Shown here one piece after another: positions 5,975 to 7,775 of a stretch of DNA of 7,775 nt (the stretch's first letter is position 1; every line of letters begins with the position of its first letter). A program made the translations under genes and the position numbers. The stretch is from Candidatus Bipolaricaulota bacterium (GTDB taxonomy: Bacteria; Bipolaricaulota; Bipolaricaulia; UBA7950; UBA9294). The notes beneath the pieces were generated by a model. The model had not been told where the DNA came from. It saw only the letters and a program-made list of their open reading frames with translations, and made no database searches. Location: the NCBI GenBank assembly GCA_030612175.1, contig JAUWOJ010000051.1, positions 1 to 7,775 of the forward strand, in the 5' to 3' direction.

Positions 5975-6898
5975 ATGGACATACTATCAAGAATTCCACA
6001 GTTGCTCGTATACGGCGTCATCTCGGGGAGCATCCTTTCCCTGGGCGGGATCGGTGTCTCTCTCATCTACAGCATTATTGGCTTCTCCAACTTTGCCTAC
6101 GGAGACATGATGGCACTCGGAGCCTACATCGCTCTCGGGCTATTCAGCCTATTCGTCTCCTGGAGTATTCCCAACACACCCTTAGGACCTCTCTCGTTCG
6201 GCTTTGGGTTCATCCTAGCCGCTATCTTCGCAATAGGGCTGACAGCCGTGGCGGTAGTCTTGATCGACCGCATACTCTTCAACCGGTTGCGTAACCATTC
6301 GTCGGTCATCCTGATGATGTCTTCGATTGGGGGCGCCCTGGCATTGAGGAACATCCTCCAGTTCTTCTGGGGCCCCCAGCAACACTACTACATAGAAAGG
6401 ATTCAAATAGCGACCGTAATTCCAGGGCTGGGAATAAGGATCAAGCCCGATCAGGTGTTTATCATTCTCGTAACCATCGTGCTTGTCGTGTTAGTACATG
6501 CATTTCTCAAATACACCAAGATGGGGAAGGCGATGCGGGCGACCGCGGATAACAACGCACTTGCTCGCGTTACAGGGATCAATACCGATCGGGTGATCGT
6601 GTGGACCTGGATGATTGGGGGAGCGCTGGCAGCGACCGCCGGCATTCTGGCGGGGATCGAGAACAAGTTCATCACTCCGGAATTGGGGTGGCAGATGCTC
6701 CTTTCGATCTTCGCGGCGGTAGTCCTGGGCGGAATCGGCAACCCGTACGGGGCGATCGTTGGAGGGATGGTGATAGGGATCACCGAAGAAGTTTCGACCG
6801 CGTTCATCCCTACGGGCTATAAACCGGCGGTGGCCTTCATCATCATGATTCTCATGCTGATAGTGAAGCCAACCGGATTGCTGGGGAAGAGGCGATAA
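5975..6898 (+). CDS. livH: Branched-chain amino acid ABC importer, permease LivH
   Basis: This 307-residue protein is almost entirely hydrophobic helices with short loops. Family landmarks are SIIGFSNFAYGDMMALGAY (33-51), the cytoplasmic coupling loop KMGKAMRATADNNALARVTGI (182-202) that contacts the ATPases, and a C-terminal segment containing VLGGIGNPYGAIVGG (250-264). Together these identify the LivH type of type II importer permease, and the length is close to the usual 290-310. The start ATG is nine bases after the livF stop, and its ribosome binding site AGGGAG (5964-5969) overlaps that stop, so livF and livH are translated from one message. It should form the membrane channel with LivM. 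Confidence 0.92.
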   Translation: MDILSRIPQLLVYGVISGSILSLGGIGVSLIYSIIGFSNFAYGDMMALGAYIALGLFSLFVSWSIPNTPLGPLSFGFGFILAAIFAIGLTAVAVVLIDRILFNRLRNHSSVILMMSSIGGALALRNILQFFWGPQQHYYIERIQIATVIPGLGIRIKPDQVFIILVTIVLVVLVHAFLKYTKMGKAMRATADNNALARVTGINTDRVIVWTWMIGGALAATAGILAGIENKFITPELGWQMLLSIFAAVVLGGIGNPYGAIVGGMVIGITEEVSTAFIPTGYKPAVAFIIMILMLIVKPTGLLGKRR

Positions 6899-7775
6899 TG
6901 GATACACTCATTGGAATCATCAATTACGTTGTCTTCTTTGCCATCACCGCAGGTACTTATGGAATTCTTGCACTCGGGCTTAACATTCAATGGGGGTATA
7001 CCGGCCTGTTCAATATTGGAATCGCTGGCTTCTACGCACTAGGAGCTTATGCCGCAGCCCTGGTCTCCGGTCCACCACCAAGCGCATGGGACGGTCGGAT
7101 TTTCGGGGGATTTGAGCTGCCTTTTCTCGCTGGATTGCTGGCTGCGGCCGTTGTTTGCGGAATTGTCGCTTTCCTAATTGGCATTCCCACTCTGCGTCTC
7201 AGATCGGATTATCTCGCGATTGCCACGATTGGGATCGCGGAGACGATTAGATTAGTGCTAAAGAACGAGTCCTGGCTTACAAACGGCGTGTGGGGGCTTC
7301 AGCAAATCCCTTCACCGTTCTATGATCCGATCCACGGAGGAGTCAAGGCATTCTTGGGCAATCACCCTGATTTACAGGGATGGATACACGGCCTGTTTTC
7401 CAGAGCATATAACTGGTTTTATCTCTTTTTGGTTCTTGCCATTCTTTTTGTCCTCTATCTTATTGTAGAACGACTCGTGCACTCCCCTTGGGGACGCGTG
7501 TTAAAGGCGATCCGCGAGGACGAGGATGCCGTTGCGATGTCCGGCAAGAACACCTTCTCCTTCAAGCTACAGGCGCTCGTGCTGGGGGCGATGATCATGG
7601 GGATCGGTGGCGGCGTATATGCCTACTACGCTCGCTTCATCTCGCCCGCCTCGTTCAAGCCTCTCTACGGAACCTTTCTCGTATGGGTGATGCTGATCTT
7701 AGGAGGAAGTGGGAACAACAGAGGGGCTATTCTGGGGAGCTTTGTCGTATGGGGAATCTGGGCAGGGACCGATTT
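6898..7775 (+). CDS. livM: Branched-chain amino acid ABC importer, permease LivM (3' end outside window)
   Basis: The ATG at 6898 shares its A with the TAA of livH (TAATG), and GGGGAAGAGG (6883-6892) serves as ribosome binding site. The frame stays open to the window edge: 292 complete codons plus two bases, which is most of a usual LivM of about 300-350 residues. Landmarks are an N-terminal GLNIQWGYTGLFNIGIAGFYALGAY region, TLRLRSDYLAIATIGIAETIRLVL (98-121), the coupling loop SPWGRVLKAIREDEDAVAMSGK (196-217), and TFLVWVMLILGGSGNNRGAILG (259-280). Multiple membrane helices surround these. A somewhat polar stretch of about 30 residues (136-166) before the YNWFYLFLVL helix is probably an external loop. 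LivM is the second channel subunit, paired with LivH. Confidence 0.92.
   Translation, partial: MDTLIGIINYVVFFAITAGTYGILALGLNIQWGYTGLFNIGIAGFYALGAYAAALVSGPPPSAWDGRIFGGFELPFLAGLLAAAVVCGIVAFLIGIPTLRLRSDYLAIATIGIAETIRLVLKNESWLTNGVWGLQQIPSPFYDPIHGGVKAFLGNHPDLQGWIHGLFSRAYNWFYLFLVLAILFVLYLIVERLVHSPWGRVLKAIREDEDAVAMSGKNTFSFKLQALVLGAMIMGIGGGVYAYYARFISPASFKPLYGTFLVWVMLILGGSGNNRGAILGSFVVWGIWAGTD

Overview
The window is bacterial, with tightly packed genes all on the + strand, strong purine-rich ribosome binding sites and roughly balanced base composition by eye. Nothing in it fixes the phylum. It begins inside the 3' end of a ClpB-type chaperone gene and ends inside a livM-type permease gene, so both edge genes are partial.

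Layout: (1) 1-246, the last 81 codons of a ClpB-like AAA+ disaggregase. (2) 294-4099, two overlapping genes for the halves of a heterodimeric type IV ABC exporter of the BmrC/BmrD, LmrC/LmrD, TM287/TM288 kind. The first half has an Asp at the catalytic Walker B position and the second has an altered signature motif (LSIGQ). In the dimer these two defects fall in the same ATP site, as expected for this asymmetric class. The second half also carries an insert of about 95 residues between TM1 and TM2, and it appears to start at a CTG codon overlapping the stop of the first. (3) 4100-4506, a non-coding stretch of about 400 bases. (4) 4507-7775, a branched-chain amino acid (LIV/HAAT-type) ABC importer operon in the order livG, livF, livH, livM, with overlapping or nearly abutting genes. 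No periplasmic or lipoprotein binding-protein gene is in view.

The most interesting part is the leader of the liv operon. It holds, in order, a near-consensus sigma-70-type promoter (TTGACA, 17 bases, TAGGAT), a good Shine-Dalgarno sequence, a 25-codon ORF whose last codons encode ALYYYFIWIL, a hairpin starting six bases after that ORF's stop, an intrinsic terminator hairpin with a T-tract, and then the livG ribosome binding site and GTG start. This is the architecture of a translation-coupled transcription attenuator sensing aromatic and/or branched-chain aminoacyl-tRNA, placed before an importer for hydrophobic amino acids. The parts are read directly from the sequence; the mechanism is inferred, and I could find only a weak antiterminator pairing.

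Functionally, the exporter pair probably moves drugs or lipophilic compounds outward, while the liv genes encode two ATPases and two permeases for amino acid uptake. The clpB gene is probably unrelated to either apart from position.
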